NCBI GenBank assembly: GCA_020636315.1
Contig: JACJYA010000007.1
Coordinates: 186,001 to 250,000 of the forward strand
DNA from: Lewinellaceae bacterium
Lineage (GTDB): Bacteria > Bacteroidota > Bacteroidia > Chitinophagales > Saprospiraceae
Length of the DNA stretch: 64,000 nt
Direction of reading: 5' to 3'
In this document: piece after piece, positions 40,056 through 49,542 of the stretch
How the letters are laid out: each line of letters opens with the position of its first letter
How positions within the stretch are numbered: the stretch's first letter is position 1
Program-made: the position numbers and the translations under genes
The notes under the pieces: model-generated
Told to the model about the DNA's origin: nothing
Databases searched by the model: none
What the model saw: only the letters and a program-made list of their open reading frames with translations

Positions 40056-40871
40056 ATGTCTGTAAACAAAGATATTAAAAGGGTAACCACCCATGTCTTA
40101 CAGGAGATGAAAACGAGGGGTGAGAAAATCACCATGCTGACCGCCTATGATTTTTCAATGGCGCGCATCCTGGATGAAGCGGGGACCGACGTATTGCTGG
40201 TCGGCGATTCTGCATCCAACGTAATGGCCGGCCACGAAACCACCCTTCCCATTACCCTGGACCAGATGATCTACCACGGCGCTTCGGTAGTTCGGGCTGT
40301 AAAACGGGCGCTCATCGTTGTGGACCTGCCCTTCGGTTCCTATCAGGGCAACTCGCGGGCTGCTCTCGATTCCGCCATTCGGATCATGAAAGAAACAGGC
40401 GCTCATGCCGTTAAGCTGGAAGGCGGTGCTGAGGTTCAGGAATCCATAAAGCGGATACTCTCCGCCGGCGTCCCGGTAATGGGGCACCTGGGGCTCACCC
40501 CACAGTCCATTTACAAATTTGGCACCTATACCGTCCGGGCAAGGGAAGAAGAAGAAGCTAAAAAATTAATGGAAGATGCCGAACTGCTCCAGGAACTGGG
40601 CTGTTTTGCTATCGTACTGGAAAAGATACCGGCCAAACTGGCGGCCAAGGTGGCCGAAAAAATCTGGATACCCACCATTGGCATCGGCGCCGGCAGCGGC
40701 GTGGACGGGCAGGTGCTGGTCACCCACGATATGCTGGGGATCACCAAGGATTTTAAGCCGCGTTTTCTGCGCCGCTACCTCGATCTTTTCGACGCCATCA
40801 GGGATGCCGTCCAACAATACATAGAGGATGTACGCTCAAGCGACTTTCCGAATGACCGGGAACAGTATTGA
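40056..40871 (+). CDS. panB: 3-methyl-2-oxobutanoate hydroxymethyltransferase
   Basis: 271 residues, normal length. Family motifs run through it: MLTAYDFSMARILDEAG, LLVGDSASNVMAGHETT (metal-binding Asp), FGSYQ, HAVKLEGG (catalytic Glu region), MGHLGLTPQS and PTIGIGAGSGVDGQVLV. It adds a hydroxymethyl group from methylene-tetrahydrofolate to 2-oxoisovalerate, the first committed step of pantothenate and CoA synthesis. panC is not adjacent. mltG follows in the same direction after 122 bp. The three hairpins upstream might affect its expression. Confidence 0.96.
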   Translation: MSVNKDIKRVTTHVLQEMKTRGEKITMLTAYDFSMARILDEAGTDVLLVGDSASNVMAGHETTLPITLDQMIYHGASVVRAVKRALIVVDLPFGSYQGNSRAALDSAIRIMKETGAHAVKLEGGAEVQESIKRILSAGVPVMGHLGLTPQSIYKFGTYTVRAREEEEAKKLMEDAELLQELGCFAIVLEKIPAKLAAKVAEKIWIPTIGIGAGSGVDGQVLVTHDMLGITKDFKPRFLRRYLDLFDAIRDAVQQYIEDVRSSDFPNDREQY

Positions 40872-40993
40872 GGAAGGGAGAGGCATAAAAAGCACCTAAG
40901 CCCGTTGTTGTTAATACATTTTTCACGCCGCATATATATAAAAACTCCTCACTCTGGCGTTAGGAGAGGAAGTGAATCACAGGAATCCATGCC

Positions 40994-42031
40994 ATGACTA
41001 TGAAGGCCATTCATATCATTACCGGGGTATCCGCCCTGGCCTTACTGATCATCGGAATATTCATCTACTACAAATTCGTAGGCGCACCGGCAGTTCCGCC
41101 GGGCCTGAAAGATTATTACGTTGAGATCCCCACCAATTCTTCCTTTGAAGAAGTCGTAGGTATCCTGAAAGACAAGGGAGTGCTCGAGGATGAGAAGGTG
41201 TTTACCCTTTTGGCTGAAAGAATGAAGTACAAGCGCGACCCCATGCGGGCGGGCCGCTTTGAACTCCAGCCGGGCTGGAGCCTCATACAAATGATCCGCC
41301 ACTTGAGGGGAGGCAGCCAGGCGCCGGTCGATGTCATCCTGACCAATGAGCGCCTACCGGAGAATGTAGCCGCCAAGGCCGCCCGCTTTCTCGAACCCGA
41401 CTCCATCGATATCCTTACCCTGTTCCGCGATGAAGATTACCTGGCTTCCATCGGTTATACTCCCGAGACCCTGATGAGCCTGTTCATTCCCAATACTTAT
41501 GAATTCTTCTGGAATACCAACCCCAAAGGCTTTACAGAGCGGATGATCAAAGAGCACGACGCATTCTGGGACAGTGAAAGCCGAAGAAAAAAGGCCGAAG
41601 CGCTGGGCTTAACCCCCCAGGAGGTTTACACCCTGGCCTCCATTGTCGAAAAAGAAACGCTGGTAAACCAGGAAAAACCCCGAATGGCGGGGGTGTATCT
41701 CAACCGCCTCCGCACCGGCATGCGCCTGCAGGCGGACCCCACCGCCGTTTTTGCCCGGCGGGATTTTGACACCCCCAGGGTCACCCACTACCACACCAAA
41801 TACGATTCCCCTTACAATACTTACCTGTACGCCGGCCTGCCGCCGGGGCCCATCAGCATGGCCTCCATTTCCAGCATTGACGCCGTGCTGAATGCCGAAA
41901 ACCACGACTATGTCTATTTCTGCGCCAAGGGGGACGGGTCGGGCCTGCATGCCTTCGCCAAGACCCTGCCGGGGCACAACAGCAATGTCGTTGAATACAA
42001 GCGGAATTTACGGCGCAGAGGCCTGAGGTGA
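40994..42031 (+). CDS. mltG: Endolytic murein transglycosylase MltG (YceG-like)
   Basis: 345 residues: one N-terminal membrane helix (about 6-26), a LysM-like subdomain (about 40-115) and the YceG catalytic domain. Key segments are NTYEFFWNTNPKGF, LASIVEKETLVNQEKP with the catalytic Glu, AGVYLNRLRTGMRLQADPTA and YAGLPPGPISMASISSIDA. It cuts nascent glycan strands inside the periplasm and helps set peptidoglycan strand length. Two ATG codons (40994, 41000) are nearly equivalent starts. A perfect 19-bp hairpin follows 40 bp after the stop. Confidence 0.93.
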   Translation: MTMKAIHIITGVSALALLIIGIFIYYKFVGAPAVPPGLKDYYVEIPTNSSFEEVVGILKDKGVLEDEKVFTLLAERMKYKRDPMRAGRFELQPGWSLIQMIRHLRGGSQAPVDVILTNERLPENVAAKAARFLEPDSIDILTLFRDEDYLASIGYTPETLMSLFIPNTYEFFWNTNPKGFTERMIKEHDAFWDSESRRKKAEALGLTPQEVYTLASIVEKETLVNQEKPRMAGVYLNRLRTGMRLQADPTAVFARRDFDTPRVTHYHTKYDSPYNTYLYAGLPPGPISMASISSIDAVLNAENHDYVYFCAKGDGSGLHAFAKTLPGHNSNVVEYKRNLRRRGLR

Positions 42032-42070
42032 CGCTTTCCAACCCCGCCCCCACCGCGGAAAAAAGTGTGC

Positions 42071-42116
42071 CTATTCGGAGCGCGGGCTTTCGCTTTCAAG
42101 CCCGCGCTCCGAATAG
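42071..42116. repeat. Perfect 19-bp inverted repeat between mltG and the RNase D gene
   Basis: CTATTCGGAGCGCGGGCTT (42071-42089) is mirrored exactly at 42098-42116 around TCGCTTTC. It lies between two convergent genes. No T-run follows on either strand, so it is either an unusual factor-independent stop or a REP-like palindrome. Confidence 0.92.
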
Positions 42117-42129
42117 TGGCGGCCGGCCC

Positions 42130-43314
42130 TCAATGCTCCTCCGGGTGGATAACGATCTTCTCATCCAGCAGGTCAACCTTCATCCGGTTGGCGTTGGAGA
42201 GCCAGTCCAGGAAGTAGGCGCCCAGCATTTCCTGCCTCCAGCCGCCGGCCAGCAGTTCCAGGGCGTCATCTTCGTCGGCGCGGATCTTTTTCAGCTCGCC
42301 CCGGGGCACGACCATATTGATGGAAATATCTTCTTCCAGGCATTTGTATTTGATGACCTGATACAACATCTCCATGATGATCTGCTCTTTGGGGTCCTCA
42401 TCCTGCTCTGAAGGAAGGCGTTGTAGGATCTCCCGTTCTTCAGGAGAAGCCGGGCGGCGGTAGAGTTCTTCGAAAGTAGCCCCGTATTTTTCGGCCAGTT
42501 TCCCGGGAATGCGCCGGTTGTGCTTCAGGGCCTCTCTGCCGGAGGAAATACTGCGGACGATGTGGCCGATGTATTTGGCGGGCATTACCATTTCCTTGGA
42601 GTGGTCTCTTTGTTCAGCCACCTTGCGCCGCCAGGCGAAAAGCCGCAGTAGAAAGATCTTTTCTCTGGTTTTAAGCGACCGCATCAGGTTGCTCTTCAGC
42701 GCCTCGTCGTTCGGGTCTTTATAATAGTAGGCTTCTTTTTCCAGCAGCTTGAATTCTTCTTCCGCCCAATGCGGCCGCTTCTGTTCTTCGAGCTTTTTTC
42801 CAAGCTGCTGCCAGAGTTCCGGAAGGAACAGCACATCATTCAAGGCATAGCGAAGCTGTTTTTCCTGAAAGGGCCGCCCTTCCCAGTCGGTTACGGCATA
42901 CCCTTTCTTCAGGTGAACGCCCAATTCTCCTTCCACCAGCTTCCGGAAAGAAACCGGGTATTTATACCCCACAAACCCGGCGGCGATCTGGGTGTCGAAA
43001 ACATTCCTGGGCACGATGCCAAAGAGGTTATTCAACAACCGGTAGTCATTGTCTCCGGCATGGGTGATCTTGGTAACCTTTTGGTCCGCGATCAGGTCCA
43101 GAAAAGGGTCCAGCCGCCCTAACCGGATCGGGTCAATGAGGAAAAGCCCTTTCTCCGATTTCACCTGTATGAGGCAGAGCCGGGTAAAGAATCGCTTTTC
43201 CCCCACAAATTCGGTGTCGAAGGCCATCCAGGAGAGTCCTTTGTGCTCCTGGTAAAAAGCATCCAGGCCCTGGGCCTGCTCGATGAGTGTATAATCAAGG
43301 GCGCGGTTTGGCAT
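42130..43314 (-). CDS. rnd: Ribonuclease D-like 3'-5' exonuclease with HRDC domain
   Basis: From the ATG at 43312-43314 the product has 394 residues. The DEDDy exonuclease core shows MAFDTEFVGEKRF (Asp, Glu), HAGDNDYRLL (Asp) and YALNDVLFLPELW (Tyr, Asp). An HRDC domain follows (about 205-290, LFAWRRKVAEQRDHSKEM and LAEKYG). RNase D trims the 3' ends of tRNA and other small RNAs. Two further in-frame ATG codons upstream (43359 and 43392) would add 15 or 26 residues without family similarity; the start is therefore moderately sure. It is 95 bp downstream of the carboxylase gene. Confidence 0.88.
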   Translation of the reverse strand: MPNRALDYTLIEQAQGLDAFYQEHKGLSWMAFDTEFVGEKRFFTRLCLIQVKSEKGLFLIDPIRLGRLDPFLDLIADQKVTKITHAGDNDYRLLNNLFGIVPRNVFDTQIAAGFVGYKYPVSFRKLVEGELGVHLKKGYAVTDWEGRPFQEKQLRYALNDVLFLPELWQQLGKKLEEQKRPHWAEEEFKLLEKEAYYYKDPNDEALKSNLMRSLKTREKIFLLRLFAWRRKVAEQRDHSKEMVMPAKYIGHIVRSISSGREALKHNRRIPGKLAEKYGATFEELYRRPASPEEREILQRLPSEQDEDPKEQIIMEMLYQVIKYKCLEEDISINMVVPRGELKKIRADEDDALELLAGGWRQEMLGAYFLDWLSNANRMKVDLLDEKIVIHPEEH

Positions 43315-43409
43315 TGTGTTTTTTATTTTTCCTGACGGAGGCAGTGCCTTTTCAATCATGGCTCCTCCTGATTCAATACAACACTGATACACTACAACAC
43401 TTAGAAAAG

Positions 43410-44951
43410 TTACAAAGGTATATTACCGTGTTTTTTCTTTGGCAACCGGGCAGCCTTGTTTTCCAGCATGGCAAAGGCCTTGATCAGTTTGCGCCGGGTG
43501 TCTCTTGGGTCGATCACTTCGTCAATAAACCCGCGGCCGGCAGCGCGGTAAGGGTGCGCAAACATTTCCTGATATTCCTTTTCCTTTTCGGCAAGCATTG
43601 CCTGAGGGTCTTCCGCCGCCTTTATTTCCCGTCGGAAGATGATCTCCGAAGCGCCCTTGGCGCCCATCACGGCGATCTCGGCAGAAGGCCAGGCAAAATT
43701 CAGGTCGGCGCCTATGTGTTTGGAATTCATCACGTCATAAGCGCCGCCATAGGCTTTGCGGGTGATCAGAGTAACTCTTGGAACGGTAGCTTCACTGAAA
43801 GCGTACAGCAGTTTAGCCCCATTGACAATGATCCCGTTCCATTCCTGGTCCGTGCCCGGCAGGAACCCCGGCACATCGACAAGAACCAGCAGGGGGATAT
43901 TGAAACAATCGCAGAAGCGGACAAAACGGGCGCCTTTTTTCGAGCTGTTCACATCGAGTACTCCGGCAAGGCTGATGGGCTGGTTGCCCACTATGCCAAT
44001 ACTGCGCCCCCCCAGCCGCGCGAAACCAACGATGATGTTATCCGCGTAGTTTTGATGGATCTCCAGAAAGGACTCCTCATCGACAATGCCGTTCACTACG
44101 TCCCTCATATCATAGGGTTGATTGGCATTTTCAGGAACGACATCCCGCAATTGAAGGCGGGTTTCATCCTTTAGCTCAAACGGAAGAATTGCGGGTTTGT
44201 CCTCACAATTCTGTGGAAGGTAGCTCAACAGCCGCCGCACCTTTGCCAGGCAGTCAATATCATTATCGGCCGTCAGGTGGGTAACTCCCGACTTTGTGGA
44301 ATGAGCACTTGCTCCTCCCAGTTCTTCTGCGGTTACTTCCTCGTTGGTCACGGTTTTCACCACATTGGGGCCGGTGACGAACATATAGGAGGTGTGCTCC
44401 ACCATGATGGTGAAGTCGGTCATAGCGGGAGAATAAACCGCCCCCCCCGCACAAGGGCCCATGATGGCGGATATCTGCGGGATAACTCCGGATGCCATTA
44501 CATTGCGGTAGAAAATGTCGGCATATCCCCCCAGAGAACTGACCCCTTCCTGAATGCGGGCTCCTCCTGAATCGTTCAGCCCGATCACCGGAGCTCCGTT
44601 ATCCATGGCCAGGTCCATCACCTTACAGATCTTCTCGGCGTGGGTCTCGGAAAGAGAACCTCCGAAAACCGTAAAATCCTGAGCGAAGACATAGGCCAGC
44701 CGGCCGTCAATCGTCCCGTAGCCGGTTACGACCCCATCTCCCGGTATCCGTTGTTTATCCATACCGAAATCGTTGCTGCGATGAGTCACCAACATTCCGA
44801 TCTCTTCAAAAGAGCCTTCATCGAGCAAAAAGTGAATACGCTCCCGGGCAGTGAGTTTTCCTTTTTCGTGTTGCTTCTCTATCTTGTCCGCACCTCCACC
44901 TACCATGGCGGCGGCGATCTTATCTTTGAGTTCTTGTAATTTTTCTTTCAT
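43410..44951 (-). CDS. Acyl-CoA carboxylase carboxyltransferase subunit (propionyl-/methylmalonyl-CoA type)
   Basis: The ATG at 44949-44951 gives 513 residues, normal for the beta subunit. It has HEKGKLTARERIHFLLDEGSF at the start, QDFTVFGGSLSETHAEKI, GLNDSGGARIQEGV (acyl-CoA site), MGPCAGGAVYSPAMTDF, LVDVPGFLPGTDQE, and RKAYGGAYDVMNSK (carboxybiotin site). It moves CO2 from biotin to propionyl-CoA (or a related acyl-CoA) in the cytoplasm. No biotin carboxylase or biotin carrier gene is seen nearby, so the partners must be encoded elsewhere. It starts 10 bp after the methyltransferase gene on the same strand. An upstream ATG at 45029 would overlap that gene and is rejected. Confidence 0.94.
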   Translation of the reverse strand: MKEKLQELKDKIAAAMVGGGADKIEKQHEKGKLTARERIHFLLDEGSFEEIGMLVTHRSNDFGMDKQRIPGDGVVTGYGTIDGRLAYVFAQDFTVFGGSLSETHAEKICKVMDLAMDNGAPVIGLNDSGGARIQEGVSSLGGYADIFYRNVMASGVIPQISAIMGPCAGGAVYSPAMTDFTIMVEHTSYMFVTGPNVVKTVTNEEVTAEELGGASAHSTKSGVTHLTADNDIDCLAKVRRLLSYLPQNCEDKPAILPFELKDETRLQLRDVVPENANQPYDMRDVVNGIVDEESFLEIHQNYADNIIVGFARLGGRSIGIVGNQPISLAGVLDVNSSKKGARFVRFCDCFNIPLLVLVDVPGFLPGTDQEWNGIIVNGAKLLYAFSEATVPRVTLITRKAYGGAYDVMNSKHIGADLNFAWPSAEIAVMGAKGASEIIFRREIKAAEDPQAMLAEKEKEYQEMFAHPYRAAGRGFIDEVIDPRDTRRKLIKAFAMLENKAARLPKKKHGNIPL

Positions 44952-44961
44952 GGAAGCTGGT

Positions 44962-45765
44962 TTATCCTTTTTTCTGAATGATGAAACCTTTACCGACAGA
45001 GTTGGCGGCACCGCTAAACAAGCCCTCATCTATTTTGATGACCAGGTCCGTCAGCTTTGTCAGGAAAGGGCCTTTGGAAGAAGGCCGAAGAACGATTTTT
45101 TTTTCTTTCTGGGTGGAAAGGTTGGTGGCATTGGCTTTGAAAACCCGCTGAATGATGCCCGTCCAGTACATTTCCAGTAAGCCGATAAGGTATCCGCTCA
45201 GATTGCGCTCCTGAACGATGGCCAGGTGGTTCTTTTCCGACCAGGCGCGAAAGTCCGTTCCGGAAACCAGATATTCATGCCCGAAAGCATAGGCTCCCTG
45301 AGAGATCTTTTTTGCCGAAAAATAACTGAGCAGCCGGTTGACCGGGTCATAGGTAAACGGAAAATCCAGAGAAGGAAAAGTTATAACGGCCATACCTCCC
45401 GGTTTGAGGACCCGCTGCACCTCCTCTATCATGCGTTCGGGCTGCCCGACGTGCTCGATCACCTCAACGGATATGACCAGGTCGAAGGTGTTGTCCTCAA
45501 AGCTAAGGTTCAGTGCATCTTCCACCCGGTACTCCAGGTTGGGCACCCCGGCGTTGAGTTCCCGGGCGTAGTTGATGTCCTGCTCATTGATATCGCAGGA
45601 AACCAGATGTCCGCAATACCCGGCGATCATGCTATCGTAATCCCCTTCCCCGGCGCCCAGGTTCAGCGCGCGTACGAGCTGGTGGCCTGCGGAAAGCCGT
45701 TCCAGGCTTTTCTGAATGAAGAGATACCGGTTTCGGTAAGTCGGAAATAGCAATTTGTAATTCAT
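44962..45765 (-). CDS. Class I SAM-dependent methyltransferase
   Basis: 267 residues with the SAM-binding motif LNLGAGEGDYDSMIAGY (about 35-52), an acidic loop after strand 2 (SCDINEQDINYA), and VISVEVIEHVGQPERMIEEV with LKPGGMAVITFPSLDFPFTYDP. These mark a UbiE/COQ5-like small-molecule or lipid methyltransferase. The C-terminal third (about 180-267) has basic and aliphatic segments such as LTKLTDLVIKIDEGLFSG and could lie on a membrane. It is downstream of the GT39-TPR gene (33 bp) and upstream of the carboxylase (10 bp), suggesting one operon. The substrate is unknown; a glycolipid or polyprenol product is a guess from the neighbour. Confidence 0.88.
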   Translation of the reverse strand: MNYKLLFPTYRNRYLFIQKSLERLSAGHQLVRALNLGAGEGDYDSMIAGYCGHLVSCDINEQDINYARELNAGVPNLEYRVEDALNLSFEDNTFDLVISVEVIEHVGQPERMIEEVQRVLKPGGMAVITFPSLDFPFTYDPVNRLLSYFSAKKISQGAYAFGHEYLVSGTDFRAWSEKNHLAIVQERNLSGYLIGLLEMYWTGIIQRVFKANATNLSTQKEKKIVLRPSSKGPFLTKLTDLVIKIDEGLFSGAANSVGKGFIIQKKG

Positions 45766-45798
45766 TCTGTCTTTCTTCTTGGCCTTTTGGCCACAAAC

Positions 45799-48003
45799 TT
45801 AAAGTTTTTGTGCGGCTTCCAGGTAACGAGCAGCATTCTGGGAATCTCCCAATGCCTGCAAAGCCCGGGCCGCCAATTGATAAGCCTGTTTGAACCCGGG
45901 ATTTGCCTGAATGGCTTTCTGGGCATTTTCAAAAGCCGCCCGGTAGTTTTTTGTGGACTCGTAGGCCAGGCCAAGGTAATAATAGGCGGCGTAATATTCT
46001 TCATTGACGCGGGCAAGGCGCTCAAAGGACCCGATGGCCTGCTGCTGGCGGCCAAGGTTGAGATAGGACAACCCTTCATAAAGCAAGGCGCTTTCCACAT
46101 CCGGAGCCACCGAAAGGGCCTGCTGCGCCGCGTCTAAAGCCTGCTGGTACTGGCCCAGGCTGATGTAGGCATTGGAAAGGGACGTCCAGGCCACCTCATT
46201 GTCCGGATGCGCCTGTACTTCTTTTTGCAACTGGTTAATGGCTTCCTGCGGATTCCCGCCGGCAAGGGCCCGTTGGCCCATATAGGCAAATTTATCTTCC
46301 TCTTTTTCAATGGCCAGAAGGGGTACGCCATTCGCATCCACAGTATGGATGGTTTTGCTGTTGGGCCAGTTTCCGGACCGGAGGTGCGCTCCCCGGATAT
46401 AGCGCGAGGGGAAAAGGCCGTAATCCCAGGATTCGTTGTACCGGCTATTAAAGCGAACGTACTTCACTTTCACCTTCCCGTTGAACCGCTTGCGGGTGAG
46501 CCGGCTGGTATTGTAATAAAACGTAGTGCCGAGCGTAACGGTATCCTGCATCGATGGGCTGAGAATGCCATCTTTTTCCATCCAGTCAATTGCCTGCCTT
46601 ACGGACACCCCCCAGTAATCCGTTTCATAATAGCCAAAAGCCCCTTTGATGCCGCCGGCCAGCGGATTGAAATAAACATAAGGATACTGAGGGTTGCGGA
46701 TGATGAAAAGCACCGCATCCAGAGAGAGCAATCCAATTACTCCCCAAAGGATGTAGCGGGCCTTCGGCTGTTTTTGAAAAAAACTTTCCATAGCAACCCA
46801 GAAAAGAGCCGCCACTACCACCATACTTGGGTAAATGAACATGAGGTGCCTCCACCCGTCGTGAAGAATAGAATCTTTGTATATGATGTACGCCACCGGG
46901 AACAGGGATGCGAAATACACCAGGAGCACGGCCGTCGTATTGTAACGCCTGAGGAGAGTTGGCAGGACAAACAGGCTGCCGACAAACCCGATAAGGGTAA
47001 ACAAAGGTATTGTTTTTACGATCCACATCACGGAATAGTACCAGGGCGTATCATCTGAAAGCAGGTTATCTCCGGCAAACAGGACACGGATCTTTACCCC
47101 CAGCTTGGAAAATTCGGTGAGGGCAGCGAGAGGGTGGCTGATGGGGCTTGCCAGAGCAGCAGGCCAGGTCAGGATGGCCAGAATATAGGCCGAAACGGCG
47201 ATACCCAGGCCATAGGTAAGGTACGCCAGCAGTGCTTTGTTTTCCTTAGCCAGCCCTTTGAGGCCGTATTTAAATAAAAAGTCAAGGCCGGCAAAAAGGG
47301 CCAGGTAGCCAAAGAGCAGCAGCCCGCCGGCGCGGGTGGCCAGGGCCAGCGCAATGCCCAAAGCAACCCCCAGGGCCGTTTTCCAGTTGGGCCGGGGCAT
47401 ACTTTTGAACAGCACCACCATGTAATAAAGCGCGATGGCAAAACCCGCGGCAAAGGGAATATCTTTGGGGTTCATCAGCGAATGGCCCAGGAAACGGGGC
47501 GAAAGGAAAATGAACCATAGCGCCAGGATACCGGCCCGCCATCCGGCGATCTCCTTTGCGAGCAACCCAACGAAGAGCATGGCCAGTACTCCGATGAGGG
47601 CATTGAATAAATGGCGGACATTGTGGTAGGCCATGTCAAATTCATCAAACCCCAACGCCCGGTTAACCAACCCGGTGGCCAGGTCGAAAAATCCGCCGTA
47701 ATAGTGCATGTTGCCTTTCTCGATGTAAAGGGCCGAAGTATCAGCGCCGAAGGAAAGGTAATAATTGACCAGTTTTTCGGAATAGTCATTCTGGAACTCA
47801 TCGTCCCCATTAATTCCGCTGAACAAAGAAAGAATCAGTGTAACAAGCAGTATCCCAAGGGCGGAGAATCTGAAAACCCTGCGATAAAGCTGCTGTTGTT
47901 CAGGATTGGCCGGCGTTGGTTGGGGCGCCACCTTCGGAGAGGTGCTTCCCGGTGCTTTTGCCGGCCTTTTCTTGCCCGCCGGGGCTTTTCTCTTTTTGCT
48001 CAT
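45799..48003 (-). CDS. GT39-like membrane glycosyltransferase fused to C-terminal TPR repeats
   Basis: 734 residues. A basic Pro/Ala-rich cytoplasmic head (1-40) precedes about ten to twelve membrane helices (45-480) with GT-C features: INGDDEFQND just after the first helix (acidic residues of the first loop), a HNVRHLFNALIGVL helix and FLSPRFLGHSLMNPKDIPF. A soluble section (480-570) follows, then at least four TPR units (about 570-734: AYMGQRALAGGNPQEAINQ, YISLGQYQQALDAAQQALS, YLNLGRQQQAIGSFERL and YESTKNYRAAFENAQKAI). GT39-type enzymes move sugars from polyprenyl phosphate carriers. The TPR tail is unusual and could bind an acceptor protein. It is first in a likely operon with the methyltransferase. 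Confidence 0.85.
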   Translation of the reverse strand: MSKKRKAPAGKKRPAKAPGSTSPKVAPQPTPANPEQQQLYRRVFRFSALGILLVTLILSLFSGINGDDEFQNDYSEKLVNYYLSFGADTSALYIEKGNMHYYGGFFDLATGLVNRALGFDEFDMAYHNVRHLFNALIGVLAMLFVGLLAKEIAGWRAGILALWFIFLSPRFLGHSLMNPKDIPFAAGFAIALYYMVVLFKSMPRPNWKTALGVALGIALALATRAGGLLLFGYLALFAGLDFLFKYGLKGLAKENKALLAYLTYGLGIAVSAYILAILTWPAALASPISHPLAALTEFSKLGVKIRVLFAGDNLLSDDTPWYYSVMWIVKTIPLFTLIGFVGSLFVLPTLLRRYNTTAVLLVYFASLFPVAYIIYKDSILHDGWRHLMFIYPSMVVVAALFWVAMESFFQKQPKARYILWGVIGLLSLDAVLFIIRNPQYPYVYFNPLAGGIKGAFGYYETDYWGVSVRQAIDWMEKDGILSPSMQDTVTLGTTFYYNTSRLTRKRFNGKVKVKYVRFNSRYNESWDYGLFPSRYIRGAHLRSGNWPNSKTIHTVDANGVPLLAIEKEEDKFAYMGQRALAGGNPQEAINQLQKEVQAHPDNEVAWTSLSNAYISLGQYQQALDAAQQALSVAPDVESALLYEGLSYLNLGRQQQAIGSFERLARVNEEYYAAYYYLGLAYESTKNYRAAFENAQKAIQANPGFKQAYQLAARALQALGDSQNAARYLEAAQKL

Positions 48004-48220
48004 GAATCAATGTTCTCTGAATAAAATCCTTCCGGTTTCCGGCCTCGAATATAGAAAAAATTGCCCACTTGAAACACAATGCCGTTTCAGCCTGTACGCA
48101 GGACAATTTTACCGGCGGCCGTCTCGGCCTTGCCTGGACAGGGGTTTTCATAATTCAAAACAAGTTGCCTGATTTATGAAGGATTATCCAAAAAAAAGTG
48201 CAGGAGGTTATTAAAAAGGC

Positions 48221-48228
48221 TACTTTTG
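48221..48228 (+). promoter_or_regulatory. TAnnTTTG promoter element of the aminotransferase gene
   Basis: TACTTTTG is an exact match and lies 43 bases before the ATG at 48271. The -33 position has GTG rather than TTG. Confidence 0.5.
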
Positions 48229-48270
48229 CAGCCAATAATTAAATCTTGTGTCACCAAACTGCAAGTGAAC

Positions 48271-49479
48271 ATGGCAACGGCAAGCATTCAACATCTTTCT
48301 CAGCGGATACGGCAGATGGAAGAATCCGCTACCATTAAAATGGCGCAAATGGCCCGCGACCTGGCGGCCCAGGGCCACGACGTGATCAGCCTCAGCCTGG
48401 GAGAACCGGATTTCGATACCCCCGCCCACATAAAAGAAGCAGCGAAAAAAGCCCTGGATGAAGGATACACCAAATACACCCCCGTACCCGGCCTGGTGGA
48501 ACTCCGAAAAGCCATACAGGCCAAATTCAGCCGGGACAATGGCCTGGAATACGGGCTCAACCAGATCGTAGTTTCCAATGGCGCCAAGCAATCTATTGCC
48601 AATATCTGCCTTTCCCTGCTCGACGAGGGCGATGAGGTGATCATCCTGGCTCCTTATTGGGTCTCCTATTCAGAGATCGTCAAGCTTGCAGGCGGCGTTC
48701 CCGTTTTGGTAAGTGCTGATATTGAGAAGGACTACAAGGCTTCCGCCGAACAGATAGCCGCCGCAATAACCAGCAGGACCAGAGTACTGCTCTTTTCTTC
48801 ACCCTGCAACCCTACCGGATCGGTTTATCTGAAAGAAGAACTCAAGGCCATCGCGGAGGTAATCGCCCGCCATGAGGGCATTTACATTATATCTGACGAG
48901 ATCTACGAATACATCAATTTCACAGGAAAACATGCCAGTATCGGCGCCTTTGAAGAAGTGAAGGACCGTACGGTTACGGTCAACGGCTTTTCCAAAGGTT
49001 TTGCCATGACCGGCTGGCGCCTTGGCTACATCGGAGCGCCGGAGTGGATCGCTGAGGCCTGCTCCAAAATACAGGGCCAATTCACTTCCGGAGCAACCTC
49101 CTTCGGGCAGAAAGCCGCTGCTTATGCACTTCTTGCCGACATGACACCGACCTTTGAAATGAGAGAAGCCTTCCGCCAGCGGCGGGACATGGTGATTGAA
49201 CTGCTCGGCAAGATACCCGGGATGAAGGTTAACCGGCCCCAGGGCGCCTTCTACATCTTTCCTGATATCAGCAGTTATTTCGGGAAACACGCCGACGGCA
49301 TAACCATCAATACAGCTGATGATTTCTGTGAATATCTACTCCACAATGCTCACGTTGCCGTCGTTACGGGCTCCGCTTTCGGGGCCGACAACTGCTTCCG
49401 CATTTCCTATGCCGCATCGGAGAAAGAGCTCAGGGAAGCAATCCGGCGAATCGGAGAAGCCGTCAGCAAACTCCAATGA
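48271..49479 (+). CDS. Class I/II PLP-dependent aminotransferase (aspartate aminotransferase type)
   Basis: The ATG at 48271 gives 402 residues. Fold type I aminotransferase motifs are SLSLGEPDFDTPAHI, YTKYTPVPGLVELRKAI, VVSNGAKQSI, FSSPCNPTGSVY (substrate carboxylate and PLP ring contacts), IISDEIYEYI, and the PLP-binding Lys in VNGFSKGFAMTGWRLGY. The C-terminal arm has CFRISYAASEKELREAI. It matches the 1b aspartate aminotransferases that use oxaloacetate and, in some bacteria, prephenate. An in-frame TTG at 48226 lies within the promoter element and is rejected. Confidence 0.94.
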   Translation: MATASIQHLSQRIRQMEESATIKMAQMARDLAAQGHDVISLSLGEPDFDTPAHIKEAAKKALDEGYTKYTPVPGLVELRKAIQAKFSRDNGLEYGLNQIVVSNGAKQSIANICLSLLDEGDEVIILAPYWVSYSEIVKLAGGVPVLVSADIEKDYKASAEQIAAAITSRTRVLLFSSPCNPTGSVYLKEELKAIAEVIARHEGIYIISDEIYEYINFTGKHASIGAFEEVKDRTVTVNGFSKGFAMTGWRLGYIGAPEWIAEACSKIQGQFTSGATSFGQKAAAYALLADMTPTFEMREAFRQRRDMVIELLGKIPGMKVNRPQGAFYIFPDISSYFGKHADGITINTADDFCEYLLHNAHVAVVTGSAFGADNCFRISYAASEKELREAIRRIGEAVSKLQ

Positions 49480-49542
49480 AATCAGGGAAGCGGTTTCCTA
49501 AAAAGAAAGTAGATTGGCACTTTTTTAGATCCCCTCTTTAGT

